Shown piece by piece: positions 34,719-42,914 of a stretch of DNA of 64,000 nucleotides. The stretch is taken from positions 503,534 through 567,533 of the forward strand of contig JABGUJ010000001.1 in the NCBI GenBank assembly GCA_018646625.1. Direction: 5' to 3'. The position numbers were made by a program, and so were the translations under genes. Below the pieces are notes generated by a model. It saw nothing but the letters and a program-made list of their open reading frames with translations. It was not told the DNA's origin and did no database searches. The DNA comes from Candidatus Woesearchaeota archaeon. Lineage in GTDB: Archaea; Nanobdellota; Nanobdellia; Woesearchaeales; JABGUJ01. The number at the start of each line of letters is the position of its first letter. Positions within the stretch are counted from its first letter, which is position 1.

Positions 34719-35777
34719 TTAATTTGGATCTTCGACTTCAGAAAGATATGTGTTAATCACTCTTCCTAAGAATGAAGATGCTTTCAAATCACTATCTGCA
34801 TATTCATCGAAAATCGATCCATCTGAAAAACCATCAAGATTGTATTTATTAACAACTTGACCAATTCTTCCCAGCAAAGGCGCAACATTAATTGTTCCCG
34901 TTGTTGCCCCTTCTGCGGTTATAGCCCTATATTGTGCATCTAAAGTATCCAGCTCGGCTAATCCTTCTTTTATCTGATCAACGCGTGTTCTTACTTGGTG
35001 ACGCATAGAGATTTCTTTTATCGCTGCAGATAAGACGGCATTCAAATCAGAATATTTAGATTCATTAGAGACATGATAATGTGAAACGTGATCCGCATAG
35101 AGTTCTCCATAAAATTGTTCAGGAGTCAAAACATGTGCGTGGTTTTCCGCATTCCCTTCTCTTAAGTTTACAACATATGTAGATGAAGAATCAGTATCTA
35201 AGTCTGCGGTCACAACCATGTCCGCTACGTATAATTTATCATCCAGTTGTATGTAAAGACGCGCATTATTTGAAGAATCGTCGGTAGGTAGTAAATGAGA
35301 TACTCTTGTGGTTGCATTAACTGCGGCTACATATTCTTGCCTTCTTTCTTGAAGAACTTCAGCCCTCGCTTCTAAAGGTGCGAGACCTTGAGCAATCTCC
35401 TGATTCGCTGCAGCTATAACAGTTTCAATAGTTTGGCTCTGGTCCGCTCTCATTGGCTCATTCATTCTGAGTGCATATGTGCCAGTTTCTGGTAGAGAAA
35501 ATAGTCCGAAGAAAGGGATTAACTCTACAAAGTCTACAAACTCCCCGCGTATGTCTCTGTCTGCTAGCCTAATTTCTGCAGTTTCAAGCGCACAATTAAG
35601 AAGAAATTCTCCTTCTTCTAAAATATCTGTTTCTGTTCTTGCGATAAGTCTATCAGTAAATTCAATTCGAGAATCGACTTCATCCACAAACCTCGTTTTA
35701 TGCGGATTTAATCCATCAAGTTTTCGTGGTATGTCTATACTAGTCTCAGCATCTAATCTGGTTCCCAAATCAGTCAT
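34719..35777 (-). CDS. Unknown helical protein, member B
   Basis: A 352-residue acidic protein, largely helical and coiled-coil-like (APLEARAEVLQERRQEYVAA), with a hydrophobic LIPFFGLFSLPE segment near residue 88. It shares the S-K/R-Y-S/A-D...VL...A segment with the downstream gene. GGAGGG lies seven to eight bases before the ATG, indicating good translation. Unknown function; the pair seems lineage-specific. Confidence 0.75.
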   Translation of the reverse strand: MTDLGTRLDAETSIDIPRKLDGLNPHKTRFVDEVDSRIEFTDRLIARTETDILEEGEFLLNCALETAEIRLADRDIRGEFVDFVELIPFFGLFSLPETGTYALRMNEPMRADQSQTIETVIAAANQEIAQGLAPLEARAEVLQERRQEYVAAVNATTRVSHLLPTDDSSNNARLYIQLDDKLYVADMVVTADLDTDSSSTYVVNLREGNAENHAHVLTPEQFYGELYADHVSHYHVSNESKYSDLNAVLSAAIKEISMRHQVRTRVDQIKEGLAELDTLDAQYRAITAEGATTGTINVAPLLGRIGQVVNKYNLDGFSDGSIFDEYADSDLKASSFLGRVINTYLSEVEDPN

Positions 35778-35886
35778 ATATATCCCTCCTAATAGGTATT
35801 TCTTGGCAAAACCAGTTAATTATTAATATTTAAAAGTTTCTATGTTTGTAAGAATTCATAAGAATCAGGCACTAAAACCCCTTAAT

Positions 35887-36951
35887 TCAATATAAGACGA
35901 AAGACCCATTTTTCACTGTCTTAATCACGATCTCTTTTCTAATGTCGCCAAAGGAATCAAATTTACTTAAACCGGTCACCCCTTCGTAAGTCAAGTTATA
36001 CAATTCATCTTTTATACACGTAGAATCTTCCCCACATACTGATAAAACCAAAGAAATGATCTGAACACCATCATACATTAATGCTGCAAAACCCTCACTC
36101 ATTCTACCATATTTCGCTTTATACTTTTCTTGATACACAACATTTAATGGATTATTAGACAACGGATCAAAATGGTAAGGATATACAACACCTTCTGCTG
36201 CAGAACCTGCAATCCTAATTAACTCCTCATTTTCCATAGTGGGTGTACCAAAAATTGTAAAATTCAATCCCAACTCTCTGGCCTGTTTCACCGCTAACCA
36301 ATTATAATTAACATACAATAAAGCATCAACATTGTACTGACTAACCTTCATCAACTCTGTGCGAAAATCATTTGCATCTGATTCAACAATCTCTTTAACC
36401 AAAACAGAACCATTAAAATTTCGTTCAAACTCGTCAACAAATCCATACCCGAAATCTGTATTGACTAAGATGATGCCTATATCATCAACCAAGGCAGATG
36501 AAGCTAACTTTTCTGCATAATAGAATGCATCTGGTTGAACTCTGAATACATAATCACCTGCATAACGTATTTTTGGTGAGACTGCAGAAGCTAATATGAC
36601 TGTTTTACTTTTTTCTGCAATGGGAGCCATAGCCAAAACATCGCTTGAGCACCAATCCCCTAAAACAACAGAAACTCCATTAACATAAACTAATTTATTC
36701 ATCGCAGTCGCCGCAGTCGCAGGTATACATTGACTATCTTCATATAATATTTTTAATTTAGAATCTCTTTTAGAATTTATTTCCTCAACAGCAAGATCTA
36801 TTGCTTCTTTTATGTATTCTCCATATTGTGCGGATGTGCCGGATAAAGGAAGAATTGCTCCTATTTCAACATAATCTTCTTTTACAACCTGTCCACTAAT
36901 ACTGCATCCAACAATCAGAGCCAAAGCTAACGCCAAAACAAAAATTCTCAT
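35887..36951 (-). CDS. LivJ-type binding lipoprotein
   Basis: A 354-residue extracytoplasmic binding protein. The signal MRIFVLALALALIVGC ends in a lipobox, followed by SISGQVV as in its two paralogs. The mature domain opens VEIGAILPLSGTSAQYGEYI, typical of amino-acid-binding type I proteins. The ATG at 36951 has GGTGG five bases upstream. It is divergent from a TrmB gene and no ABC permease or ATPase lies nearby. Confidence 0.9.
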   Translation of the reverse strand: MRIFVLALALALIVGCSISGQVVKEDYVEIGAILPLSGTSAQYGEYIKEAIDLAVEEINSKRDSKLKILYEDSQCIPATAATAMNKLVYVNGVSVVLGDWCSSDVLAMAPIAEKSKTVILASAVSPKIRYAGDYVFRVQPDAFYYAEKLASSALVDDIGIILVNTDFGYGFVDEFERNFNGSVLVKEIVESDANDFRTELMKVSQYNVDALLYVNYNWLAVKQARELGLNFTIFGTPTMENEELIRIAGSAAEGVVYPYHFDPLSNNPLNVVYQEKYKAKYGRMSEGFAALMYDGVQIISLVLSVCGEDSTCIKDELYNLTYEGVTGLSKFDSFGDIRKEIVIKTVKNGSFVLY

Positions 36952-36983
36952 CTCTACCACCAACAAAAGATATAAAAAACCAA

Positions 36984-37017
36984 TATTTAAATATCTGTAG
37001 TCCTATATAAGACTACA
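36984..37017 (+). promoter_or_regulatory. TATA box and TGTAGTC palindrome of a TrmB gene
   Basis: The TATA box TATTTAAATAT (36984-36994) is followed by TGTAGTC-N8-GACTACA (36996-37017), a perfect 7-bp inverted repeat covering the expected transcription start next to the ATG at 37020. It also lies in the gap to the divergent lipoprotein gene. Confidence 0.7.
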
Positions 37018-37019
37018 AA

Positions 37020-37751
37020 ATGAGATCCGAATTAGAACTTTTAGGATTAACGGAAGGAGAATCTAAAGTCTATCTTGCATTATTAGAGCTTGGTTCTAGT
37101 CTAGCTGGGCCAATTATAAAGAAAACCAAACTACATCGAGCAACAACATACCAAATCTTACAAAGACTTACAGAAAAAGGGTTAGTATCATTCACTATAA
37201 TGAAAGGTAAAAGACATTTTGAGGCTGCCGATCCTGAACAATTCTCAAGACAACTAAAAGAAAAGCAAGACATCTTATCACAGATCCTGCCTGAACTAAA
37301 ATTAAAGAAATCATTAGCAAAACAATCGCAAGAAATTACTGTCTACCAAGGAAGAAATGGAATTAAAACAGTATGTGGACATATAATTAAGCGGCTCTCG
37401 CCAGGAGGGACATACTATGATTTTGGAGTTTCAGGGCTGTTCAGAGATATAATGAAAGAGTACTGGGATAAATGGCAAACTATGAAACAGAAGAACAACA
37501 TCAAAGCAAAAGTTATATTCAATGAATCCATAAGGAAAAACAAATATCTACTACAAGACATAAAAAACACATCATACAAGTTTGTACCGGATGAATTCTA
37601 TTCTTCTACTGACACAATGATATTGGATGACACTATCATATTATTCATATGGACAGGACAACCGCCTTTAGCTGTAATGATAAAGAACAAAGAAAATGCT
37701 GAAGGTTACAAAAGACAATTTAACCTTATGTGGAAAAATGCAAAAAAATAA
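37020..37751 (+). CDS. TrmB family transcription regulator
   Basis: A 243-residue regulator: winged helix LGLTEGESKVYLALLELG...RATTYQILQRLTEKGLVSF, HFEAADPEQF linker, and effector domain from ITVYQGRNGIKTVCGHI. It is divergent from a LivJ-type lipoprotein gene, and a palindrome at its transcription start suggests autorepression. By context the ligand may be what the lipoprotein binds; this is inference. Confidence 0.92.
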   Translation: MRSELELLGLTEGESKVYLALLELGSSLAGPIIKKTKLHRATTYQILQRLTEKGLVSFTIMKGKRHFEAADPEQFSRQLKEKQDILSQILPELKLKKSLAKQSQEITVYQGRNGIKTVCGHIIKRLSPGGTYYDFGVSGLFRDIMKEYWDKWQTMKQKNNIKAKVIFNESIRKNKYLLQDIKNTSYKFVPDEFYSSTDTMILDDTIILFIWTGQPPLAVMIKNKENAEGYKRQFNLMWKNAKK

Positions 37752-37758
37752 AGGGTGT

Positions 37759-38331
37759 TTAACCCTCGATAATAGATTTTAACAACTGTACTAAAAGCTG
37801 CTTAATTCTGCTTCTCTCTTCTTTCATTTGAGAGCTAACTTCTTTAAGTTGTGCAACTTGCTCTTCAATTACCTGTTCCTTCTCTTCAACTGTAGAGTTA
37901 AGATAATTTATGGTATCAAGTTGATTATCTATTTGCGCTTGTTTCTGATTAATATCAATAGTCAATCCGCTTAACTCATCTAATTTTTCTTGTGCTTCAA
38001 TCTTATTCATGCTTCCAGAACATACTTCTACTGGCACGGTTTTTATCTCTGCATCACACATTTGCGGCGCTTTGCTAGCATGCACAATCAAATAAACAAA
38101 CAGAACAATTATTACAAAACTAAGAGCCCAGATTAGTGGCTTAGAAGAACTTTCTTTCTTCACAACCTCAATTCTCTTTACCGGCTCATGTTGTTTTCTA
38201 TATTCGTTCGCAACTGAGTTAATTAAGTGAGCGTCATGCCCGTGTTGCTTCAACTGTTGTTTAAGATAACCAAGATTAAAACCCTTTTTTATTCCTCTAT
38301 CGAAATAACGCTTAATTTTTTCTTCCATCAT
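37759..38331 (-). CDS. Membrane-anchored coiled-coil protein
   Basis: A 190-residue protein. A short N-terminal helical hairpin (IKRYFDRGIKKGFNLGYLKQ) recalls the small SHOCT-like/UBA-like modules of DPANN membrane proteins. One membrane span follows (about 64-82), then an outside segment with two Cys and a long coiled coil to the end. The ATG at 38331 is chosen for GGAGATC upstream and its ATGA overlap with the preceding gene. Function unknown. Confidence 0.75.
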   Translation of the reverse strand: MMEEKIKRYFDRGIKKGFNLGYLKQQLKQHGHDAHLINSVANEYRKQHEPVKRIEVVKKESSSKPLIWALSFVIIVLFVYLIVHASKAPQMCDAEIKTVPVEVCSGSMNKIEAQEKLDELSGLTIDINQKQAQIDNQLDTINYLNSTVEEKEQVIEEQVAQLKEVSSQMKEERSRIKQLLVQLLKSIIEG

Positions 38332-38786
38332 TTTGTGATCTCCAAGACCTCTTTTTGAGTAGTTTGACACACAGATTCTGACAAGCTTTTAAGACCATCT
38401 TTGATCTTTTGACCTTCAGATATCTGGTCATGAGTTTGAGGGAAAACAATCCACTTTTTCTCAGTTTTTGAAAACGGATTAACGAAATATAAACTAAAAT
38501 GCCTGCCTATCCCTACTATCTCTTTCCAGTGGGTAAGTGCATATTTAAAGTTTTCTTCGGTATTGTACACAACTAAACTAGAATGATCTGTTATCTTCTT
38601 CAAATCTTTAATCAAAGATACATCATCGAGGAACGGTTCTATGTGATATTTATGATCTTTATGTTTAAATTTCACATCTAATCCATACTTTTCTTCAGTG
38701 ATTTTAGAAATCTGTCTCATAACAAGATCTTTATTTTCAAGAAAACGCTTAAGCCAATCCCTAAGATATTCTCCTTCTTTGTTTAT
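38328..38786 (-). CDS. Unknown soluble protein, possibly starting at an AUA codon
   Basis: A protein with a C-terminal block SLYFVNPFSKTEKKWIVFP that I believe recurs in Woesearchaeota-type proteins, without known function. The first ATG (38720, 130 residues) has no Shine-Dalgarno site. The reading frame extends upstream through NKEGEYLRDWLKRFLENKD, which looks coding, to an ATA at 38786 placed behind a strong GAGGTGAGGT. No ATG, GTG or TTG occurs in this extension. I give the 152-residue version; the start could also reflect a sequence error. It overlaps the next gene by ATGA. Confidence 0.6.
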   Translation of the reverse strand: MNKEGEYLRDWLKRFLENKDLVMRQISKITEEKYGLDVKFKHKDHKYHIEPFLDDVSLIKDLKKITDHSSLVVYNTEENFKYALTHWKEIVGIGRHFSLYFVNPFSKTEKKWIVFPQTHDQISEGQKIKDGLKSLSESVCQTTQKEVLEITK

Positions 38787-38813
38787 GGTACCTCACCTCT
38801 AATGAGAAAAGAA

Positions 38814-39362
38814 CTAATTTGGTTTAAATACTTTACGAACAACTTCCTTGACTTTGGCCATAACTCTCCAGCCACCATACTCACCAAACTTAACATCATG
38901 GCATGCGCCCCAAGGATCTGCATATATCCATTTCTTCCCTACTTTAACATGTAAAAATTGATGTATGCTCGGGCCACAAATACTGTGTGTATTCACTATC
39001 TCATCTTCCTTAAACATTCCACTTTTAACCAACATAACCCTAAGAAGAAAACTTAATACCGTACATGCTAAAACCCCTTTATGGTGCCATATTTTGTGGG
39101 TATCTCTCCAAAAGTTTCTATGAAAATAAAGAAATGCACCCATAAATTTACTTTCATATCTATCAACAACAAATTCATAAGCACCTTTCAGAAAAGCCTC
39201 TTTTGTTTTATACTTCTTCTTTAATGCACTAATCTGTTTCATCATCTCAGCAGGAATCTCATCAGGAACAGGCTCATATCTCAAGTGAGGCATAACTAAT
39301 CGAGAAGCACCAAACATTATCACAAAGTATAGTATAGCCAGCCAAAGAATAAACTCAATCAT
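38814..39362 (-). CDS. Membrane-anchored transglutaminase-like cysteine protease
   Basis: A 182-residue protein with an N-terminal span (about 2-24) and a compact transglutaminase-type core: Cys100 (GVLACTVLSFLLR), His138 (HQFLHVKVGKKW) and Asp149 (YADPWGACHD). All three catalytic positions are present. Such small archaeal forms are thought to be peptidases. Its start overlaps the stop of the upstream gene by 4 bp. It is the smallest of three transglutaminase-like proteins in the window. Confidence 0.82.
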   Translation of the reverse strand: MIEFILWLAILYFVIMFGASRLVMPHLRYEPVPDEIPAEMMKQISALKKKYKTKEAFLKGAYEFVVDRYESKFMGAFLYFHRNFWRDTHKIWHHKGVLACTVLSFLLRVMLVKSGMFKEDEIVNTHSICGPSIHQFLHVKVGKKWIYADPWGACHDVKFGEYGGWRVMAKVKEVVRKVFKPN

Positions 39363-39787
39363 TTTTTTTGTATTGGTGGTAGGGCCACGATCTTACCATC
39401 AAGTTCCACAACCTTGTAGTCTTTGTATTTTTCCTTAGTCTCATCTAGATTTAGTTTAGAAAGTAGAAAGGGATTATTGTACTCATCAAATATAACTCTC
39501 TCGAAATCTGCATTAAGAAATTTCTCCATAGCAGAAAGTCTGATGTTAAATTCTCTAACTCGTACTATATCCTCTTTAAGATTTTCAGGGTCAATTTTCC
39601 GATATGGCTTAACAAGATTATACTTATCTCTAACATCCCATACAAAACATTCCCAGTACTCTCCAGATTTAACATCTGCTTTGGAACCTTTATGAATGAA
39701 ATTAACTCTTTTCTTGAAAAATGCAACTAGTTGAGCATCCTCACCGGATTTAGAATTTCGCTCAAACTTTAAAATCAAATTAACCAA
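39359..39787 (-). CDS. Unknown soluble protein, 142 residues
   Basis: A Lys/Asp-rich protein with blocks EYWECFVWDVRDKYNLVKPY and VRVREFNIRLSAMEKFLNAD. I do not recognise it. The start is a TTG at 39787 with GGGGTG eight bases upstream. It is coupled to the downstream transglutaminase-like protein by a 4-bp overlap, so it could act with it. Confidence 0.65.
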   Translation of the reverse strand: MVNLILKFERNSKSGEDAQLVAFFKKRVNFIHKGSKADVKSGEYWECFVWDVRDKYNLVKPYRKIDPENLKEDIVRVREFNIRLSAMEKFLNADFERVIFDEYNNPFLLSKLNLDETKEKYKDYKVVELDGKIVALPPIQKK

Positions 39788-39849
39788 CGGTCTCTCACCC
39801 CATCTAGAACTCTATTTATTTCCTTTATTAATCTTTCGCTTATAAGCCC

Positions 39850-40542
39850 TTAACCTAGGAAATTCCAGAGGCTAGTGATTATGAACATATATATTATAAT
39901 CCCCATAAGGAAGAACTCTACTTTTCCTTTTCTATACTTGGGAATGATATCTCTCACTACAATAAACAAAAGTGCACCACCCATAAAGCCCAATAAAGAG
40001 AAAAACATCTGTCTTGATACTGGCAGCATTATAGCCAACAATACTCCAATCATGGTTGCACACGCTTCGAAGGTAACCTTAACTTTGCTTTTCTTTACTT
40101 TAATCTCTGGGATTCTTATCATGGTTGTGTGAAGAAGAATAGGTATGAAGAAAACTAATCCGGCATAGAAATTTTGCTTACTAATATTCAATATAATTAC
40201 ACCAATGATTATATGATACAGAAACATTGCAATATCATGAACAAACGCAACCTCTCTTCTTAATTTGTGCGGCGGGGCGTGCTGATAAACATATTTCTCT
40301 GCAATGTGCAACAACGAAAACCCGAGCAAGACATAAACAAATATTAATCTCTCAGGTATCAACCTCAATCTAGTAACTCCTATAACAAAATCAGGAAGAA
40401 GAACAAGAAACAAATAAGTAACGGCCATTCCTGCAGCAAATGAAATGAGCTCGGTCTTGAACTTAAATTTATACATAGAAAACTTATCCGCTAAGACTTG
40501 CAAGACTCCAATAATTGCCGCGTATAGTATAGGAAGATACAT
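39850..40542 (-). CDS. Polytopic membrane protein, ZIP-like topology
   Basis: A 230-residue protein with about seven to eight spans. The layout and segments (LISFAAGMAVTYLFLVLLPD near the N-terminus and GALLFIVVRDIIP near the C-terminus) recall ZIP metal transporters, but the usual His-rich metal sites in helices 4 and 5 are not clear (HDIAMFLYHIIIG, HTTMIRIPE). Assignment as a ZIP relative is tentative. It sits just downstream of a small exported protein on the same strand. Confidence 0.6.
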   Translation of the reverse strand: MYLPILYAAIIGVLQVLADKFSMYKFKFKTELISFAAGMAVTYLFLVLLPDFVIGVTRLRLIPERLIFVYVLLGFSLLHIAEKYVYQHAPPHKLRREVAFVHDIAMFLYHIIIGVIILNISKQNFYAGLVFFIPILLHTTMIRIPEIKVKKSKVKVTFEACATMIGVLLAIMLPVSRQMFFSLLGFMGGALLFIVVRDIIPKYRKGKVEFFLMGIIIYMFIITSLWNFLG

Positions 40543-40545
40543 CTT

Positions 40546-40935
40546 TTATGACACTGGGTAGATATCTGTCTTAGGATGATTGGCTTTCCAAGATTCTAAA
40601 CTTGTTTGCTCAACATTAAGCTTTTCTCCACTGTTGTAAACACTAACCTTTACTTTACCGGTAAGAGATTTTTCAATTACAACAATTTCTCCACCTAGAA
40701 GTTTTGCAATCTTTCCTGAAAACTCGCTTTGAACAATTGCCAGATGATAACCGTTGTGACTCACACCTGCTACTTCCCCATTCTTTTCTCCCATTTCAAA
40801 TGGTAGGATATTTTTAAATGTAGGTTCAGCTACGGCCTCTTCACTCACAGTAATCTCTCCTGCAGTTATCAATATAGGGATAACAATTGCCAATACAAAA
40901 AAGAGAACCCTAAAATCCGCATGATTGCGTACTAT
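40546..40935 (-). CDS. Small exported protein, start codon unusual
   Basis: A protein with a hydrophobic N-terminus (FFVLAIVIPILITAG) and a ~105-residue beta-rich exported domain. The only standard in-frame start is TTG at 40893, which lacks a Shine-Dalgarno site and a basic signal-peptide head. Upstream, a TATA box (40968-40978) and GAGGTGG lead to an in-frame ATA at 40935. Alternatively, an ATG at 40922 would give a fine signal peptide if the T6 run at about 40899 carries a one-base indel. Function unknown. Confidence 0.5.
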   Translation of the reverse strand: MVRNHADFRVLFFVLAIVIPILITAGEITVSEEAVAEPTFKNILPFEMGEKNGEVAGVSHNGYHLAIVQSEFSGKIAKLLGGEIVVIEKSLTGKVKVSVYNSGEKLNVEQTSLESWKANHPKTDIYPVS

Positions 40936-41016
40936 TCAAACCACCTCTTTTCTTATATGATCTAAGGGGCGTTTATACCTTTATAAACTTAACTGATTTT
41001 AGCTAGTAAAACCGTT

Positions 41017-41670
41017 CTAGTGGTGTTTTCCAGAGTTCAGATGTTTATCTTTGTACACATAGTACGAATAAACCATTGTGGCAATAACAATTGCAATCAA
41101 AGGTACAACAAACAGTAGCACAAAGTACTTTGGAAATAGTAATGTTAACAGAATAAACAAAGAATATGCCCTCATCAGCAATCCGCCAAGCTTATGTGTT
41201 TTTGTCCACACATAATCTGAACTTAACGTCCACGGAGTTCTAATTCCAATAAAATAATTTCTTTTACACAGCCTCAAAAAACCACCAAGATAAAAGAAAA
41301 GAACAGACAAAGCCGGAATCAACACATAGTTTATGTTAATATGTACTCCAAAATTTGGTAGCAACGTCACTGCATACATAAACGCAAGAAACACAATAAA
41401 CAATACTTGAAAATCAACAAAATGTTCTTGAAACATCCTTATATTTTTTTTATATATTGCAATCCGTGGAATAAACCAGAATATGGCATAGATAATCAGA
41501 GTAATCACCGGAAACAAATATAATGCAATATACTTAGATCCATATGCATCTACTTCTCCTTGAGAATTCCAGTGCGTTGGAACTTCATTCTCTAATACAG
41601 GTGTAAGAAATATTGCCCCTATAAACATCGCAACAATAATAACGATAGGGATGACTTCTTTAATATTCAT
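41017..41670 (-). CDS. SdpI/DUF1648 family membrane protein
   Basis: A 217-residue protein with six spans. The N-terminal DUF1648 signature is VPTHWNSQGEVDAYGSK; the C-terminal SdpI block is RNYFIGIRTPWTLSSDYVW followed by THKLGG. In Bacillus, SdpI confers immunity to a toxic peptide and takes part in signalling; the archaeal role is unknown. A GAGAGGT site and TATA box (41692-41702) precede the start. Confidence 0.9.
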   Translation of the reverse strand: MNIKEVIPIVIIVAMFIGAIFLTPVLENEVPTHWNSQGEVDAYGSKYIALYLFPVITLIIYAIFWFIPRIAIYKKNIRMFQEHFVDFQVLFIVFLAFMYAVTLLPNFGVHININYVLIPALSVLFFYLGGFLRLCKRNYFIGIRTPWTLSSDYVWTKTHKLGGLLMRAYSLFILLTLLFPKYFVLLFVVPLIAIVIATMVYSYYVYKDKHLNSGKHH

Positions 41671-41701
41671 AAAACTCTCAAACCTCTCTGAGCTTATAAA
41701 A

Positions 41702-42187
41702 TTATCTTATCTCTAGCTTAGTAATCCACTTTATTCTTGCATCGCCAAGCAATGCTAAAGGAAATCCCTCAACTTTTGGCAAAGGTATCCGATTTTTCAT
41801 ATAAATCAACAAACTTCTTCTACAGTCCACTATTAATTTGGATCTTTTACTGCCATCGGCACAATGAAACACCACTCTCTTTGCACCTTTTTTCAAACCA
41901 ACTTGCTTAAGCACTTCTGCGACAGTAGTTCCTCGCCATTTAATTTTATTGACAGATTGATCAACAAACTTCATCGCCCTTATTTTCTCATAATTAAACG
42001 ATTTTGCTTCTTTGATTTTCCCACACACTTCTAGAGAATATTTATGAAGCATTATCTTAGGATAATCGCCTTCTTCTCTCTCATACTTTGTTTTTTCGGG
42101 AACAACTTTACTCTTCAAACCACTAAAGAGTTCGAATATATTCACAAACAAATTATTTATTGCCGAGAGAACAGAACTAACACTCAT
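41702..42187 (-). CDS. Molybdopterin-oxidoreductase-fold protein, stripped down
   Basis: A 161-residue protein. From YSLEVCGKIKEAKSF through IKWRGTTVAEVLKQVG and PLPKVEGFPLALLGDARI it follows the sulfite-oxidase-type molybdopterin-binding domain. The Cys that ligates molybdenum, expected just before W-x-G, is not there (VDQSVNKIKWRG), and the domain is shorter than usual, so it may no longer bind cofactor. The N-terminal 25 residues are hydrophobic, possibly a membrane anchor. Its start overlaps the NAD kinase stop (ATGA). Confidence 0.75.
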   Translation of the reverse strand: MSVSSVLSAINNLFVNIFELFSGLKSKVVPEKTKYEREEGDYPKIMLHKYSLEVCGKIKEAKSFNYEKIRAMKFVDQSVNKIKWRGTTVAEVLKQVGLKKGAKRVVFHCADGSKRSKLIVDCRRSLLIYMKNRIPLPKVEGFPLALLGDARIKWITKLEIR

Positions 42188-42879
42188 TTTGGAAAAAGAA
42201 TCCTTGCTTTATCTTTACTTACCTTAATTTCAACAACATCTCCATCCTTAATTCTATGTTTTTTTGCATTGTTATCTGATGTCATGAAACCCGGTACACG
42301 AGTAACTTTAACTTTAATCTTCTGACGTTCATTAAGAATTAAAGGTTTGATTAATTTAGTAGTATTATTGAAAGCAATTCCGACCCCTTTGCTAAACTTC
42401 TTTCGAGTTATTGAATGAAAATAGGCAGTACTTCCAAACGGTGTGGCAACAATCAACCCATCACCTATTGCGTCTTTCTCAACTAACTTGCCATCGACAT
42501 AAACACTAAATCTTAACGCACCCGGCATAATGTTATGGAGCTGAACTTCATTCAATCCAATACAATGAGCTTTCCTTTTACCCACTATCTTACCTTCAAT
42601 CTTAATTAAATCTTTAAAACCATACTTTCCTGTAGATAACGCCTTGAGTACATTACATATTGTACTACCTGGAGCACACGTATTACAAATCTGACTTCGT
42701 TTTATTGCAATCTTTGGAACTCTTGGATATTTGTGTTCTCCTAATAGCAGAGTGCCATCTCCCCCATAACAAATAACTGCCTCAGGATTTCTTCTAACTA
42801 GACTAAAGCCAAAATCCTTAACAGTACTTTCAATTTTTTTAGAGTGTTGGCCAATTATTGCCACTTTCTTTATCTTCAT
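42184..42879 (-). CDS. nadK: NAD kinase
   Basis: A 231-residue enzyme that phosphorylates NAD to NADP. It has the GGDGT motif in VICYGGDGTLLLGE, the NE pair in IGLNEVQLHN, and GDGLIVATPFGSTAYFHS, the second conserved region. It is a short archaeal form. The ATG at 42879 is preferred over GTG at 42885. It is co-translated with the molybdopterin-fold gene downstream. Confidence 0.93.
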   Translation of the reverse strand: MKIKKVAIIGQHSKKIESTVKDFGFSLVRRNPEAVICYGGDGTLLLGEHKYPRVPKIAIKRSQICNTCAPGSTICNVLKALSTGKYGFKDLIKIEGKIVGKRKAHCIGLNEVQLHNIMPGALRFSVYVDGKLVEKDAIGDGLIVATPFGSTAYFHSITRKKFSKGVGIAFNNTTKLIKPLILNERQKIKVKVTRVPGFMTSDNNAKKHRIKDGDVVEIKVSKDKARILFPK

Positions 42880-42914
42880 ACTCACTAACCTACGATCAAC
42901 AGTTTTAAAGCTTT

